From contig NC_067208.1 of NCBI RefSeq assembly GCF_026262505.1, positions 16,191,962-16,255,961 of the forward strand: a stretch of DNA of 64,000 nucleotides, written 5' to 3'. The notes under the pieces are model-generated. The model worked only from the letters and a program-made list of their open reading frames with translations, did no database searches and was not told where the DNA came from. Position numbers and translations under genes: made by a program. The DNA comes from Trichomonas vaginalis G3. Taxonomy: Eukaryota > Parabasalia > Trichomonadida > Trichomonadidae. Positions 50,194 to 59,906 of the stretch are shown one piece after another. Numbering within the stretch: position 1 is the stretch's first letter; every line of letters starts with the position of its first letter.

Positions 50194-51022
50194 ATGAATT
50201 TTACAAAACCGCCGTTACCGTTCTTTGGAAATAAGAGTAGATGTAAAGATATTATATTGAGAGAACTTAAGAAACTACCGAATGGTCTAACATTTGTAGA
50301 TTTGTTCGGTGGAAGTTTCTATATATCCCATTTATGTCATACCGTATTTCCTGACTCAAAGATTATATGCAATGACTTCGACAACTATATGAACCGTCTC
50401 AAACATATTCCAGACACAAACAATATATTGAAAGAGTTAAAAGAAAAGATACCTATAGGTAAGATGGAACGTATACCATTAGATAAGAAAAATATTGTGA
50501 GAGAGGTTTTGAAAAAAAGCAGAATATATAGACTGGGATAGTATATCTGCTAGACTATTATATAGTGGTGCTATAAGAGTTCATGACATTGAAACACTTA
50601 TGTCAAAAGTTTTATATCTTAACTATACAAATGTTTTCAAAGAGGACATAGAAAAATATATTGAGGGTATAGAGTTTGTGAGATGTCATTGGACAGAGTT
50701 GTATGAAAAATATAAAGACAAGGAAAATGTTTTCTTTATAGTGGACCCGCCGTTCTATAACACATGGGATTTTCAATACCAAGTAGACTGGACTTTGAGA
50801 GACTCTTTAGAAACTTTAGACGTTATACATAACCATCCATGCTTTTACTTTACATCCGATAAAAGTGGTTTGGAAACCGTTATGAGATGGTTAGAGGACA
50901 TACATGACTATGAGTTTATATATGACAAGATAGAATATGAGAGAGGTCCTATAAACTGGAGAAAGTGTCACAATAAAGAAATTTTATTAGTAAGTAAATG
51001 TGGTTTGAAATCGGATTGTTAG
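50194..51022 (+). pseudogene. Adenine-N6 DNA methyltransferase, one frameshift
   Basis: Nearly identical to the intact gene at 10,011-10,829, with PLPFFGNKSR, VDLFGGSF and IVDPPFYNTW present. A run of seven A (GTTTTGAAAAAAAGC, about 50,512-50,518) replaces six A in element A and shifts the frame, splitting it into 50,194-50,541 and the frame that resumes with 50,600-51,022. The DPPF catalytic half lacks the AdoMet-binding N-terminal half, so activity is not expected unless ribosomes slip on the A run. Confidence 0.9.
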
Positions 51023-51129
51023 TTTTAGGATTTTTCCATTGTGTAATTTATTTATTTGACGTGGCAGAAAAGTACAGAGAATATGAAGATGAACCAATGC
51101 CTGCAAATGTTCAGCATATGTACTCGTAA
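50998..51129 (+). CDS. 43-residue single-membrane-segment microprotein
   Basis: Same product as at 9,895-10,026: MWFEIGLLVLGFFHCVIYLFD followed by DVAEKYREYEDEPMPANVQHMYS. It begins within the end of the methylase gene in another frame. Intact in both elements even though the methylase here is broken, which suggests separate selection or recent duplication. Confidence 0.6.
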   Translation: MWFEIGLLVLGFFHCVIYLFDVAEKYREYEDEPMPANVQHMYS

Positions 51130-51153
51130 GATATATTTTTATCTAATATTAAA

Positions 51154-51525
51154 ATGCAAGGAGTAGATGCGCAAGGTCAACCAAGTGTTGCACAGCTTGG
51201 AGCACATAACCCAGAGAATATTCCAAATGAAGTTAGAATACAAACTGCATTGGCAAACTATGGTCAAGTGCCAACAGATGTACAAATGCAAACTGCCATG
51301 TCAAATGACGCTGCGTTAGGTTTGCCACCATGGTATGCAAATATGAGATGGAAAGAGTTTTATACAAACCCTGAAGTGGGATATAAACAACTTTATGCAG
51401 ATGACGCGAACACAGGAGTTGACCCAGAATATGTTTTCTACCAGAGGAGAAACAGAATGTATGAGCTCCAGTTAAAGAATGCTATGGAACTCAACAGGAA
51501 ACGTAAGAGACTAGGCGGACATTAG
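51154..51525 (+). CDS. Conserved Maverick protein next to the methylase
   Basis: 123 residues; from NPENIPNEVRIQTALANYGQVP onward it is almost identical to the protein at 9,509-9,871, but the first 20 residues (MQGVDAQGQPSVAQLGAH) differ. It retains LPPWYANMRWKEFYTNPEVGYKQLYADDAN and the basic C-terminus. Unknown function. Confidence 0.65.
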   Translation: MQGVDAQGQPSVAQLGAHNPENIPNEVRIQTALANYGQVPTDVQMQTAMSNDAALGLPPWYANMRWKEFYTNPEVGYKQLYADDANTGVDPEYVFYQRRNRMYELQLKNAMELNRKRKRLGGH

Positions 51526-51543
51526 ATTTTTACATATAGTAAA

Positions 51544-51741
51544 ATGGGTTTCTTCAGTAAGATAGGAAACTTCTTTCGAAATGTTGGAAGAGGTATATGG
51601 AATAGAATAAAATCTGTCGGAAGAGGAGTATGGAACGGTGTCAAAAATATTGGTAAAGTTAGTATACAAGTCTTGGGTATGGTGGCACTGCGTTCCACCT
51701 TACCCAATACTTGTGAATTTGACACTTTACAAAACCGTTAA
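51544..51741 (+). pseudogene. Amphipathic GRGIWN-repeat protein, truncated at a hairpin
   Basis: The first 38 residues, MGFFSKIGNFFRNVGRGIWNRIKSVGRGVWNG, match the element A protein at 9,248-9,490. The rest (VSIQVLGMVALRSTLPNTCEF) is unrelated and is read through the hairpin at 51,667-51,713, so the original tail was lost by insertion or deletion. Confidence 0.65.
51667..51713. repeat. Imperfect hairpin at a gene break
   Basis: The arms CAAGTCTTGGGTATGGTGG and CCACCTTACCCAATACTTG pair with two mismatches over 19 bases around a 9-base loop. The 3' edge of homology between elements A and C falls here. Confidence 0.8.
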
Positions 51742-51849
51742 CGTATATTTTACAACATGAACGCAAAAACTAACTTAACCTTAAATATTTACAAAGCCGC
51801 CAACAATTTCACCTCACTATCGTTCTCACTAACAACTTCACTAATGTTC

Positions 51850-52133
51850 TCATAAATTTTCCTCAATATCTTCATCATCAGTGTTAACCCTATTGTAGTC
51901 ATACTTGAAGCCATAAACTTTCTCTAACTTCTTAACGTACAATTTACATAACTTACCTTCGTCATCGTATGGTTTAATGATATAACTATTTCTATCTTTA
52001 TAAACAGTCAATGAAAAGTCAACTGGTCTCGGATGTATTTGAAAGAACATGTTATGCTCAGGAAGGAAGAATAAATGTTTAAATGTATGTTTGTTATATG
52101 TTTTGATTTGTATGAGTTGCTTTGTTCTGTCAT
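51850..52133 (-). pseudogene. Small Maverick protein, frameshifted near its N-terminus
   Basis: The likely start is the ATG at 52,133 (MTEQ) after an A/T leader; one base later the frame changes and reads LIQIKTYNKHTFKHLFFLPEHN to ...PVDFSLTVYKDRNSYIIKPYDDEGKLCKLYVKKLEKVYG and DEEDIEENL-like acidic end at 51,850. About 94 residues in all; beta-rich; no family recognised. Confidence 0.45.
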
Positions 52134-52825
52134 TACATCCAAATAAAATAAAAATAATTTTAAAAAATAAAATAAAAAATAAATGATATCACCACTCTCA
52201 CACGTATGAAAACATAGCACAAAAATAAATTTAGGTGAAGTGGTGAGATCTAACCCGATTTCTAACCCGATTTCTAACCTCATTTCTACCCTGTTGAATT
52301 CATTGCTTATAACTCTCTTCCTTGGTTTCTTTTTAGTTGCTTTCTTCACGTCTGTCTCCAACTTGACTGTCTTTCTTCTTCGTCCATAATGATACCAGTT
52401 ACTTCCACCAGTCAATGGGTCAAATGGTCGTTCATAAGGGTTTCCATACATTCCATAAGGTCCGTATGGATAAACCGCTGGTGGAGAAGAAACATTTTCT
52501 TTAGTTCCATCGACTCTATTTAAATGCATTGTTTCACCTTTCATCTGGTCATTAAAGTCTTTTGCGTGTTTTGCAAACTCATCGTCCTTTCCTAAAGCAT
52601 TTTCTGACTCAGTCGCAACCAAATTGGATGCTTTATTTATGAGCCCTATTTTATTTAATCTTAACTTCTTTGCAACCCAGCCTCCAATCTTCCTTTATTT
52701 GCATCTAATGTCTTTGAAACCCTTCCTCCACTCATTTTATTTACTGCGTCATAAGCTCCAAGTGCTTTTGCTCCAAATGCTAATGCTTTTGTTCCCATTG
52801 CGCCTAAAGCTGCCCAAGCTACCAT
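52008..52825 (-). pseudogene. Ala/Gly-rich virion-like protein, frameshifted and without its stop
   Basis: Starts at 52,825 (MVAWAALGAMGTKALAFGAKALGAYDAVNKMSGG), shifts frame near 52,660 and continues LVATESENALGKDDEFAKHAKDFNDQM to a proline/tyrosine/glycine-rich part (YPYGPYGMYGNPYERPFD) and a basic patch (KKATKKKPRKR). Beyond it the frame runs through the AGATCTAAC-type spacer to 52,008, so the natural stop is lost. Composition suggests a core or membrane-active virion protein; inference. Confidence 0.5.
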
Positions 52826-53050
52826 TTACCCCATATTAAAATCATCTCTCTTCAATATTATCTCATAAAAGTTCTCGTTACTGGAGAAAGTCAATGAAAC
52901 ATAAACATTCTCACGGGCTTCACCCTCACCGCTTTGCGGTCTATCTAACTTCTTTCTTATCTCATCTATTCGCTTCAAAATGTCTGAACAATTGCTAACA
53001 TCTTCTACAACAGTTATTTCATCATGAACGACCTTTAAGAACAAGCTCAT
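52826..53050 (-). CDS. Small Maverick protein in an overlapping run
   Basis: The 74-residue product (MSLFLKVVHDEITVVEDVSN...SLTFSSNENFYEIILKRDDF) carries an in-frame hairpin CCGCTTTGCGG (52,929-52,939) encoding RPQSGEG. Its ATG directly follows the stop of the gene upstream (TAAATG at 53,050-53,053), and its own stop directly precedes the next ATG, so three genes form a tight run. Unknown function. Confidence 0.55.
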   Translation of the reverse strand: MSLFLKVVHDEITVVEDVSNCSDILKRIDEIRKKLDRPQSGEGEARENVYVSLTFSSNENFYEIILKRDDFNMG

Positions 53051-53928
53051 TTAATATGCAATTAAAATCATCTCAATAATGAGTCCATCCTTTCCATCTT
53101 TAGGTAGCACAACATCTTTCATTGAAGAAGGTTCGACAAGTCTTATGTTAAACTTACTGACAAAGTTTGTTATACTATAATGCTTCGGTGGCGAATACAT
53201 GTAGTTTGAAAGACATAATATAGATTCTTCAGCAAATTCACTTATACTGGATTTTATAACAATGTTCTCACGAGACCAAACGCCACCAATTGACAATCTT
53301 GTAAGCAATCCTGCTGAGCCTTCAACTGTAAACGTCGATGGTAACATTCCACGAAGGTCATCTATTGACATCTTTGAGTCACTGAATTTAAATATTTTCT
53401 TAAAGCAATCGTCATTATCTAACCATGCAATAGCTTTGAAGTTTTCATTCGAATATACATCTGCTTCATTAAATGTAAAACCTGACTTCTTTGCAGAGGC
53501 TTTTAAAATCTATTGCATTTGTTTCAAAATTATATGCTATGGTAACTTCTGAAGGTAATGGGTCCTTCTGCTATAAGTTGTTCTTTCAATACCATTTGAA
53601 GCTTTGTGTTAAAAACTTTCATGTCATCTCCTGTATCTAAGTTCACATACACAGCAACAGGGAAACTATCTTGCTTCTTTGTTTCATCATTATATCTCAA
53701 AACATTAAAGTTCTTCAATAATATTGTCCTTCCTGCTGGAATACTTCTAACTTGTCTTATTTCAATAGCTTTCTCACCTCCTACATACTCTACCCAGTGT
53801 CTTGGATATTCATAAGTATACTGACTTTCTTGAATTTTGGTTGGTTTCATCATAACGTGTTCATAGTATATCTTTATACTCTTGTCAGTTAGACTCGGTG
53901 CTATGTTCTGAATATTTCTGACTTGCAT
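53051..53928 (-). pseudogene. Maverick virion-like (penton candidate) protein, frameshifted
   Basis: Starts at 53,928 (MQVRNIQNIAPSL), breaks near 53,540 and finishes in the 53,371-53,051 frame. YTYEYPRHWVEYVGGEKAIEIRQVRSI and VWSRENIVIKSSISEFAEESILCLSNYMYSPP align by eye with the proteins at 1,687 and 8,397. About 290 residues. It lies divergent from the packaging ATPase, separated by only 16 bases. A minor capsid role is inferred from this position. Confidence 0.65.
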
Positions 53929-53944
53929 TTTTAATGGAGATAAA

Positions 53945-54832
53945 ATGAAGCATTTAATACATGACGTAGATGAAGACATGAATGAAACTACAGACAAACT
54001 TAACTCTTCTCTTATTCTTCCTTTCAGCAAAGATTATGAATTCTGTTCAAATGGTGTGTATTTCTATTGTGGAAAGATGGGTTCAGGTAAGACATTTAAC
54101 CTCATTCGTCATATACTCATAACAGAGCGTTTAGGAAACGACTCTTACTATGACCAAATCATTATATCAGCAACTTCAGACTCTATGGATTCAACAGCGA
54201 AAACATTCATGAGTAAAGTTCAAGCATCTGTCGTTAAAGTTCCAGATAGCGAACTCATTGAATTTCTTCAACGTTACATTCGACGTAAGAGAAAATATTA
54301 TGCTATTGTAGAGTTCATACAGTCAGGAATGCAAAAGACTTCAGAAGAGATGGAAAGAATTATTGACAAACACCACTTACGTCAGTACTCAGGAGTTTAC
54401 GATATGAAACGACTGACAAACTACATTCTATCAAAACTTTCAAAATACCCCTTCAAAAAGTATCCTTCAAACACTCTGCTCGTTTGTGACGACTTCGCCG
54501 GAAAAGGTTTAGTGTCAAAGCCTGACTCACCATTAGCTAACATCATAACTAAAGTCAGACATTACCATTTAACTGTAGCAATACTTATGCAAACATGGCG
54601 TTTCCTTGCTTTAAACATAAAACGTCTCATAACTGACTTCGTTATCTTTCAAGGTTTCTCACGCTATGATATTGAACTCATTTGGAAACAGTCAGGTATA
54701 ACATTACCTTTTGAAGAAATTTGGGAAGCATATAAGTCTCTCATCTCTCCTCGTTCATACCTTGAGATTCATATCATGACTAATACCATTAAAGTCAAAA
54801 ATATTCCATGGGAACGACCAACATTGTTTTAA
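53945..54832 (+). CDS. A32/FtsK-HerA-type DNA-packaging ATPase
   Basis: The 295-residue protein has Walker A YCGKMGSGKTFNLI near residue 42, Walker B NTLLVCDDFAG near 180, and the Gln-containing block HLTVAILMQTW followed by FVIFQGFSRYDIELIW. It is the element C counterpart of 29,482-30,309 and is intact. It would drive DNA into capsids. The ATG at 53,945 is used because an earlier ATG at 53,933 meets a stop after three codons. Confidence 0.85.
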   Translation: MKHLIHDVDEDMNETTDKLNSSLILPFSKDYEFCSNGVYFYCGKMGSGKTFNLIRHILITERLGNDSYYDQIIISATSDSMDSTAKTFMSKVQASVVKVPDSELIEFLQRYIRRKRKYYAIVEFIQSGMQKTSEEMERIIDKHHLRQYSGVYDMKRLTNYILSKLSKYPFKKYPSNTLLVCDDFAGKGLVSKPDSPLANIITKVRHYHLTVAILMQTWRFLALNIKRLITDFVIFQGFSRYDIELIWKQSGITLPFEEIWEAYKSLISPRSYLEIHIMTNTIKVKNIPWERPTLF

Positions 54833-55229
54833 ATCTTAACTTTAATTGACTGATGGTAAACAAATTCCATGCATCTCTGTCGCCATTTCTGTTAATATTT
54901 TTGCTGTCATTCATATCATCCACTTCCCCATCCGTTAGCTTTTGAGGATATGCGTTAGAATAGCTGTTCTTAAATGAAGGCTTTTCACCTTTGAGAGCAT
55001 AAACTCTATAACTTTCTGCATACTTTATGTTTGAACCTCCTGAGCCATCATTGACATAAATTTTTATAGGCTTCCACCCTTTGTTCATATTCCTGCTTCT
55101 TCCCTTTGCTCTTTTGTTCAGTAGTTCTACATCTTTATACACAGCTCCTGTCTCAGTGAATTCAACAATATTTTCATTCGTTAGCTTTACATTCAAACCC
55201 TTGTCGAGTATATTGTTCATTTCATACAT
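54795..55229 (-). CDS. Unknown Maverick protein, divergent to 55,255
   Basis: The frame is open beyond 55,229, but the ATG at 55,229 or 55,220 (MYEMNNILDKGLNVKL) is preferred because the upstream part overlaps a divergent gene. The 144-residue protein contains AKGRSRNMNKGWKPIKIYVNDGSGGSNIKYAESYRVYAL, a beta-rich pattern. Its 3' end overlaps the ATPase 3' end by 38 bases. No family recognised. Confidence 0.5.
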   Translation of the reverse strand: MYEMNNILDKGLNVKLTNENIVEFTETGAVYKDVELLNKRAKGRSRNMNKGWKPIKIYVNDGSGGSNIKYAESYRVYALKGEKPSFKNSYSNAYPQKLTDGEVDDMNDSKNINRNGDRDAWNLFTISQLKLRFKTMLVVPMEYF

Positions 55230-55254
55230 ATAAAAGGTTTTTATTCTATATGAA

Positions 55255-55869
55255 ATGAGAAGCAAATCCATCTTAGCTGGTGCCGTTAATGTTCCAATTG
55301 AACCAACATCAAATGTTGACTCACGAACGACAAACAATATTGTCATAAAGAACTATAGTTCGGAGTGTTTGAAAGAAAAAGAACCAGATCTTAAGTCGGT
55401 GAATTTAAACACAACTTCAAACGCTAACGCTACATCAGATGTTAAGTTAGAGTATCCACCACTGGACCAAGTTCTTTCAAGAGAAGCCAACGACAACCCT
55501 TACACAAATGTTCAAACAAATCCTTCAGATAACGTAGACCATTACCTTCTTCAGTTATACCAAACAATTTTACTCAAAGACGATAAGAAGCTTTTGACAA
55601 ATCTTATAAGTAAGAACCAAATAATTCTAACAAAGGAGGACCTTGAAAATATTATATCACGAATAACAGGAAAGCAATGTGTCATTGACTATCTCGACCC
55701 TGAAATCGAATGCTGTGGTCAAACTCCAATATTCATGAAAATAGGTAACATCCGCATCATTGAAACACCAGGTACTCCAGGAGTTGAGTTTAAGTATAAA
55801 TATTCGAACGAGTATACAAAACTATCTACTTACTATAAGCTTTGTTTGAAATATGTTTTAGTAAATTAA
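55255..55869 (+). CDS. Maverick protein conserved between families (CCG motif)
   Basis: 204 residues with a disordered N-terminal half and a C-terminal half HYLLQLYQTILLKDDKKLLTNLISKNQIILTKEDLENII...EIECCGQTPIFMKIGNIRII that aligns with 31,330-32,028 of element B. Intact. Shared by both families, placed near the ATPase in both, so probably a structural protein. Confidence 0.6.
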   Translation: MRSKSILAGAVNVPIEPTSNVDSRTTNNIVIKNYSSECLKEKEPDLKSVNLNTTSNANATSDVKLEYPPLDQVLSREANDNPYTNVQTNPSDNVDHYLLQLYQTILLKDDKKLLTNLISKNQIILTKEDLENIISRITGKQCVIDYLDPEIECCGQTPIFMKIGNIRIIETPGTPGVEFKYKYSNEYTKLSTYYKLCLKYVLVN

Positions 55870-56105
55870 AGCAATTTGTAATATCTATCCAAAACTTCTT
55901 CAACAGTATCGAACTCATCTTCATAATGCAAACCTAATCTTATTGACTTGGTGCAGTTTTCACTAACACAATATTTTTCTGTTCTCTTGACTGACATAAC
56001 TAACTCATTTGTTTCATCAAACAGCAACAACCAAAGTTCATGACCTAATACATAACATTCATACTTTATATTTTTAGCTCTGAGTTCTCTTGTAAGCTGT
56101 TGCAT
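55866..56105 (-). CDS. Unknown small Maverick protein
   Basis: 79 residues, MQQLTRELRAKNIKYECYVLGHELWLLLFDETNEL..., with DEFDTVEEVLDRYYKLL at the end. Its start overlaps the end of the gene upstream (56,066) by 40 bases. Unknown function. Confidence 0.5.
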   Translation of the reverse strand: MQQLTRELRAKNIKYECYVLGHELWLLLFDETNELVMSVKRTEKYCVSENCTKSIRLGLHYEDEFDTVEEVLDRYYKLL

Positions 56106-56841
56106 TTAATATTTTCTAAAAAGTCAACTTCAACAGTCATTCGCACTGGTGCCTTCAGTTCTACAGGCTCTCCTTGAAAGTCAACAAGTCTGAATTGCAT
56201 GTCTTTCAAATTATGAGGACTAATGCGAACCCATTTACCTAAATGAGTTGCTATGACAGGAACGTTTGGAATGAACATTGAATTTACTTCATAACAGAAG
56301 GATTTATATTCTACTGAACCTTTACTATTAACTCCTGAAATACCTGTGACATTAGCTATTTTTGACTCAATGTACAAACAATTGCCATAACATACGTATG
56401 GAACAGATTTCATCTCAATCGTTTTGTCAACACTTTTCAAAGGAAATGTCATATGGTATGCTCCCAAAAGAAGTTGTACTCTATGACTCATTCTTGGTAT
56501 CTTAAACTCTTCGCATAACTGAACTTCAAAACTCCTGCAATAAGTTTAACATTCATTAAGTTTTCTCCGTTATCCTTGTTTATTGTAGTATTTATGAGAG
56601 CATTTAACACTCCAGCTAATGTTTCCATCTTATATTCTACATTATTGTGAAATCTTATTTCGTGCTTCTTTCCATCTATTTCAAGCTCCATGAAATCTGT
56701 TTCGTCAGTTATAACGAATGAAGCAATAGTATTAAAGTCAACCATTCTGAATGCAAGTGGCTCATTCTGTAGACCTAAGTTTGTTTGTAGTTTTACTGTC
56801 CCGTATTCGTTTGGGTCTGTACTTTGCAAATAGAACAACAT
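56066..56841 (-). pseudogene. Maverick virion-like protein, one frameshift
   Basis: Starts at 56,841 (MLFYLQSTDPNEYGTVKL) only 17 bases from the divergent fibre gene, and changes frame near 56,490, where MSHRVQLLLGAYHMTFPL begins. The C-terminal block NLKDMQFRLVDFQGEPVEL...RMTVEVDF matches the element B protein at 32,523, which also lies beside the fibre gene. Position suggests a capsid protein linked to the fibre; inference. Confidence 0.6.
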
Positions 56842-56858
56842 TTTATTCTCATTAAAAT

Positions 56859-59800
56859 ATGAGTATAGCTGCATATGCGTATGAAGCTGACAGAGCTAAA
56901 CGTTTATATTTTGGTCAATACTCTCTCACACTTACTGACAAATATATTGTTATCAGTGATGGAAATACCGAGAAATACATAACATGGAAGGACTATGAAA
57001 AGTTTGACCCCATTTTAACTCCATGCACTATGCCATTCATTGTAAATGGTGAAGTTGTCATGAAGAACGACACAACAGTATATAAGTCTGTTCATGAAGC
57101 GTTAGAATATATGTTGAATTATAATCCCGAAAGATTTGACCCAAGCACTACGCCATGTACAATGCCTTTTATTAAGGATGGTGAAATCGTAAGAGTTCCG
57201 GATTCAACGGTTTACACAGCTGTTCAAAACAGTTTACAAAACATTTTAGCGAATATCTTTAATTCAGAAACTACAGAAATAAAATTACCATATATAACAG
57301 ATGCTAAAGAAATTAAATCAAAAACGACAACATTATTTACGTCACTTAATGATTTAATGACTTATATCATTAATATTCCTGCACCAACTATAGCATTTGA
57401 TCCAAACTCGACGGTTTGCAGTGTACCTTTCATAAATGACAGTTCATTAATTACTTTAAGGGATTCGACAGTAAATGAATCATTAAAGGCGTCATTAATG
57501 AAAATCATTGATTTTAATTCATTCATGAATACATATAATTCATTCATTAATGTTTCATATGCTTCTAAAGAAGGTGAGCCAAAAACTATCGATAAAGCGG
57601 TGTATGAAATAAAAGCATCAACGACGAAATTGAATTCGTTAACTTTTGACGGTGATAGTTTCGTTAATGACATAACATCGGGGAAAACAATTTTAACGAA
57701 AGAATATTTAAAATCTCATGTTAGTGAGTTCGTTGAAATTGAAAAAGAAGGTGGAATTAAGTTCGATCCACTGAATTTCATTTTCAGCTTAGCGAATGCG
57801 GGTGTTAGTTTCGCTGAATGGACAACTATACAGAGTGAAATAAATGCAATATGGACGTTTTTGGGGTCAAAAGCGGGAATGGGTGAGCTTGTAAATGCTG
57901 CAAGAACATTAGGTGAAACAGGAAATTTTGTAGATGGTTTTAAAAGACTTGTTTCAAATGTTTTAACAAACACAAAGAAATTATTTAGATATACCGTACA
58001 TAACGGACGGATTTTCGAACAGATAGCAACAAACCCTCCGGTTATGGCTGCGTTGATGATGGTTAGAGATATAAAACCACGTAACGACGGGAACGAAGAA
58101 CATGAACAACAGGATACTGGTCGGGTTATTCGAGACATTAAAAACGTGTATCCTGAAGTTATTGATTTATTTAGAGGAGTTAATGATTCAATTTCAAAAC
58201 ATTCTATAACCCTCGATGAAGAGAATAAATTAACAGATTATATATTCGTCATTATTGCAGAATTAATGAAGAGAATAAATGAAAAAGGAATTGGTGATAT
58301 CATTAATGTCAGCGATGTAATGATGAAAAGAAATTTTGACTCATTATTTACAAAACCGAAAACAGAATATAGTCTTTATGACGTAATTACCGAATTAATG
58401 AAAAAGATTAATGATAATAAGAGTTCTGGCGGAAGAGTTGAATTAGAAGTGAATGATGTTAATGAGAAATTAGCCGAAAAAGCAAACAAAAATGAGCTTT
58501 TAGCTCTGAGTGATAAAGTCAAGAACCACGTTCATTATATAACTTCAGACGAACAGATTATAACGAACTACCATGGATATTTAACACGAAGTGATGAAGC
58601 GAAGACAAAAAATGTTAATGAAAGAAGATATAAATACATTCGTGCTAAAGGTTATGACATAAGCTGTACTGTACAGTATGATGTAGCTAAAGCACCAGAA
58701 GCATTTGGTTATACCGGTGAAATTTATGCCTCTACTTTCAATGTTAACGGTGTATTAGTTGAACCAAGATTTACTTTGAGAGTTAAGTCAAAAATAACGT
58801 TTGAAGATGCTATTAAAAGTAAAGCTGACAAAGTTGAACTTGAAGCAACGAACAAAGTTTTGAAATCTCATAAACACAACATCTCCGATATAAATGAACT
58901 TCAAGCTACATTAGACAGTAAAGCCGACAAGAACCATACACATAAATCCTTCACTACTGTTAGAGCAGACGACATAATATTGAACTATACCCTTGGTTCA
59001 AGTGCACCTTTAGAGAATCCAAGTACAAGCGTAAAAGATACACTAAACAATTTAGATAACAGTTGCAGGAATATTGAAGGTCATGCCAGAAACTTTGAAG
59101 CACATGAACTACCAGCAATGTTAGATAAGAAAGCCGACAAAACTTATGTAGATGAAAATTATGCAAAGAAGTCGGAAGTAAATGCTGCGCTTAATGGAAA
59201 AGCCGATAAAGAGCACGTGCATGAAGAATTTCAAACAATCAAGATTAAAGAAATTAAGGCATGCATCGAAATAGTAACAAAAACAGGAAGAGACGGTGCA
59301 ACTGTACAAGAACAAAGAATTTATCCTCCTACTTTTCCTAATGGTTTAATAACAAACAATATAAATATTGTAGAAGGCAATAAAACTATAAACGTTAAAC
59401 ATGAACTTCTAACAATGAAGGCCCAGATTCTTGAAACCATATATCCTATAGGCTCTATTTATACGTCAATGAACTCAACAAATCCGGCAAGTGTTTTAGG
59501 TTTTGGTACGTGGGAACAGATTGTAGATAAATTCCTCTATTGTGCGAACTCTTCAAAGCAAACAGGTGGTTCGAAGAAAATTAAAGAAGCAAACCTTCCA
59601 CCGCACACTCATACAGGAACTACAAACACAACAGGTAGTCATTCACATTCAATAACAAAAAGAGGTTATACAAATCTTGCAGCAGGTTCGGATAGACAGG
59701 GAATGCATAGATATGATATTTCAAGTGACCCAGTAGATTCAAGCGCAGGTATTTTCTGTGGAACCGCAGGAAATCATTCACACACTTTCACAACAAATCC

Positions 59801-59866
59801 AACAGGCTCGGGTAAGATTACATGCCACCATTTGTGACTATATTCGCATGGTACCGCGTTCAATGA
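56859..59866 (+). pseudogene. Long phage-collar-like fibre protein, frameshift ten residues from the end
   Basis: The frame of 992 residues begins with three repeats of the type FDPxxTPCTMPFIxxGE followed by DSTVYxxVxxxLxxxL (residues about 50-200), then a long helical region, KADK-type shaft repeats (ADKNHTHKSFTT, KKADKTYVDENYAKKSEVNAALNGKADKEHVHEEF) and the collar tip GSIYTSMNSTNPASVLGFGTWEQIVDKFLYCANSSKQTGGSK, LPPHTHTGTTN, GNHSHTFTTN. The closing MPPFVTIFAWYRVQ is in another frame, reached by one base near 59,815. The longest fibre here; likely receptor-binding. Shaft DNA 58,910-59,150 is nearly identical to element A. Confidence 0.75.
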
Positions 59867-59906
59867 ACTCGCTTGAGCCTAGAATAAAATCTTTATTTTT
59901 ACATAA

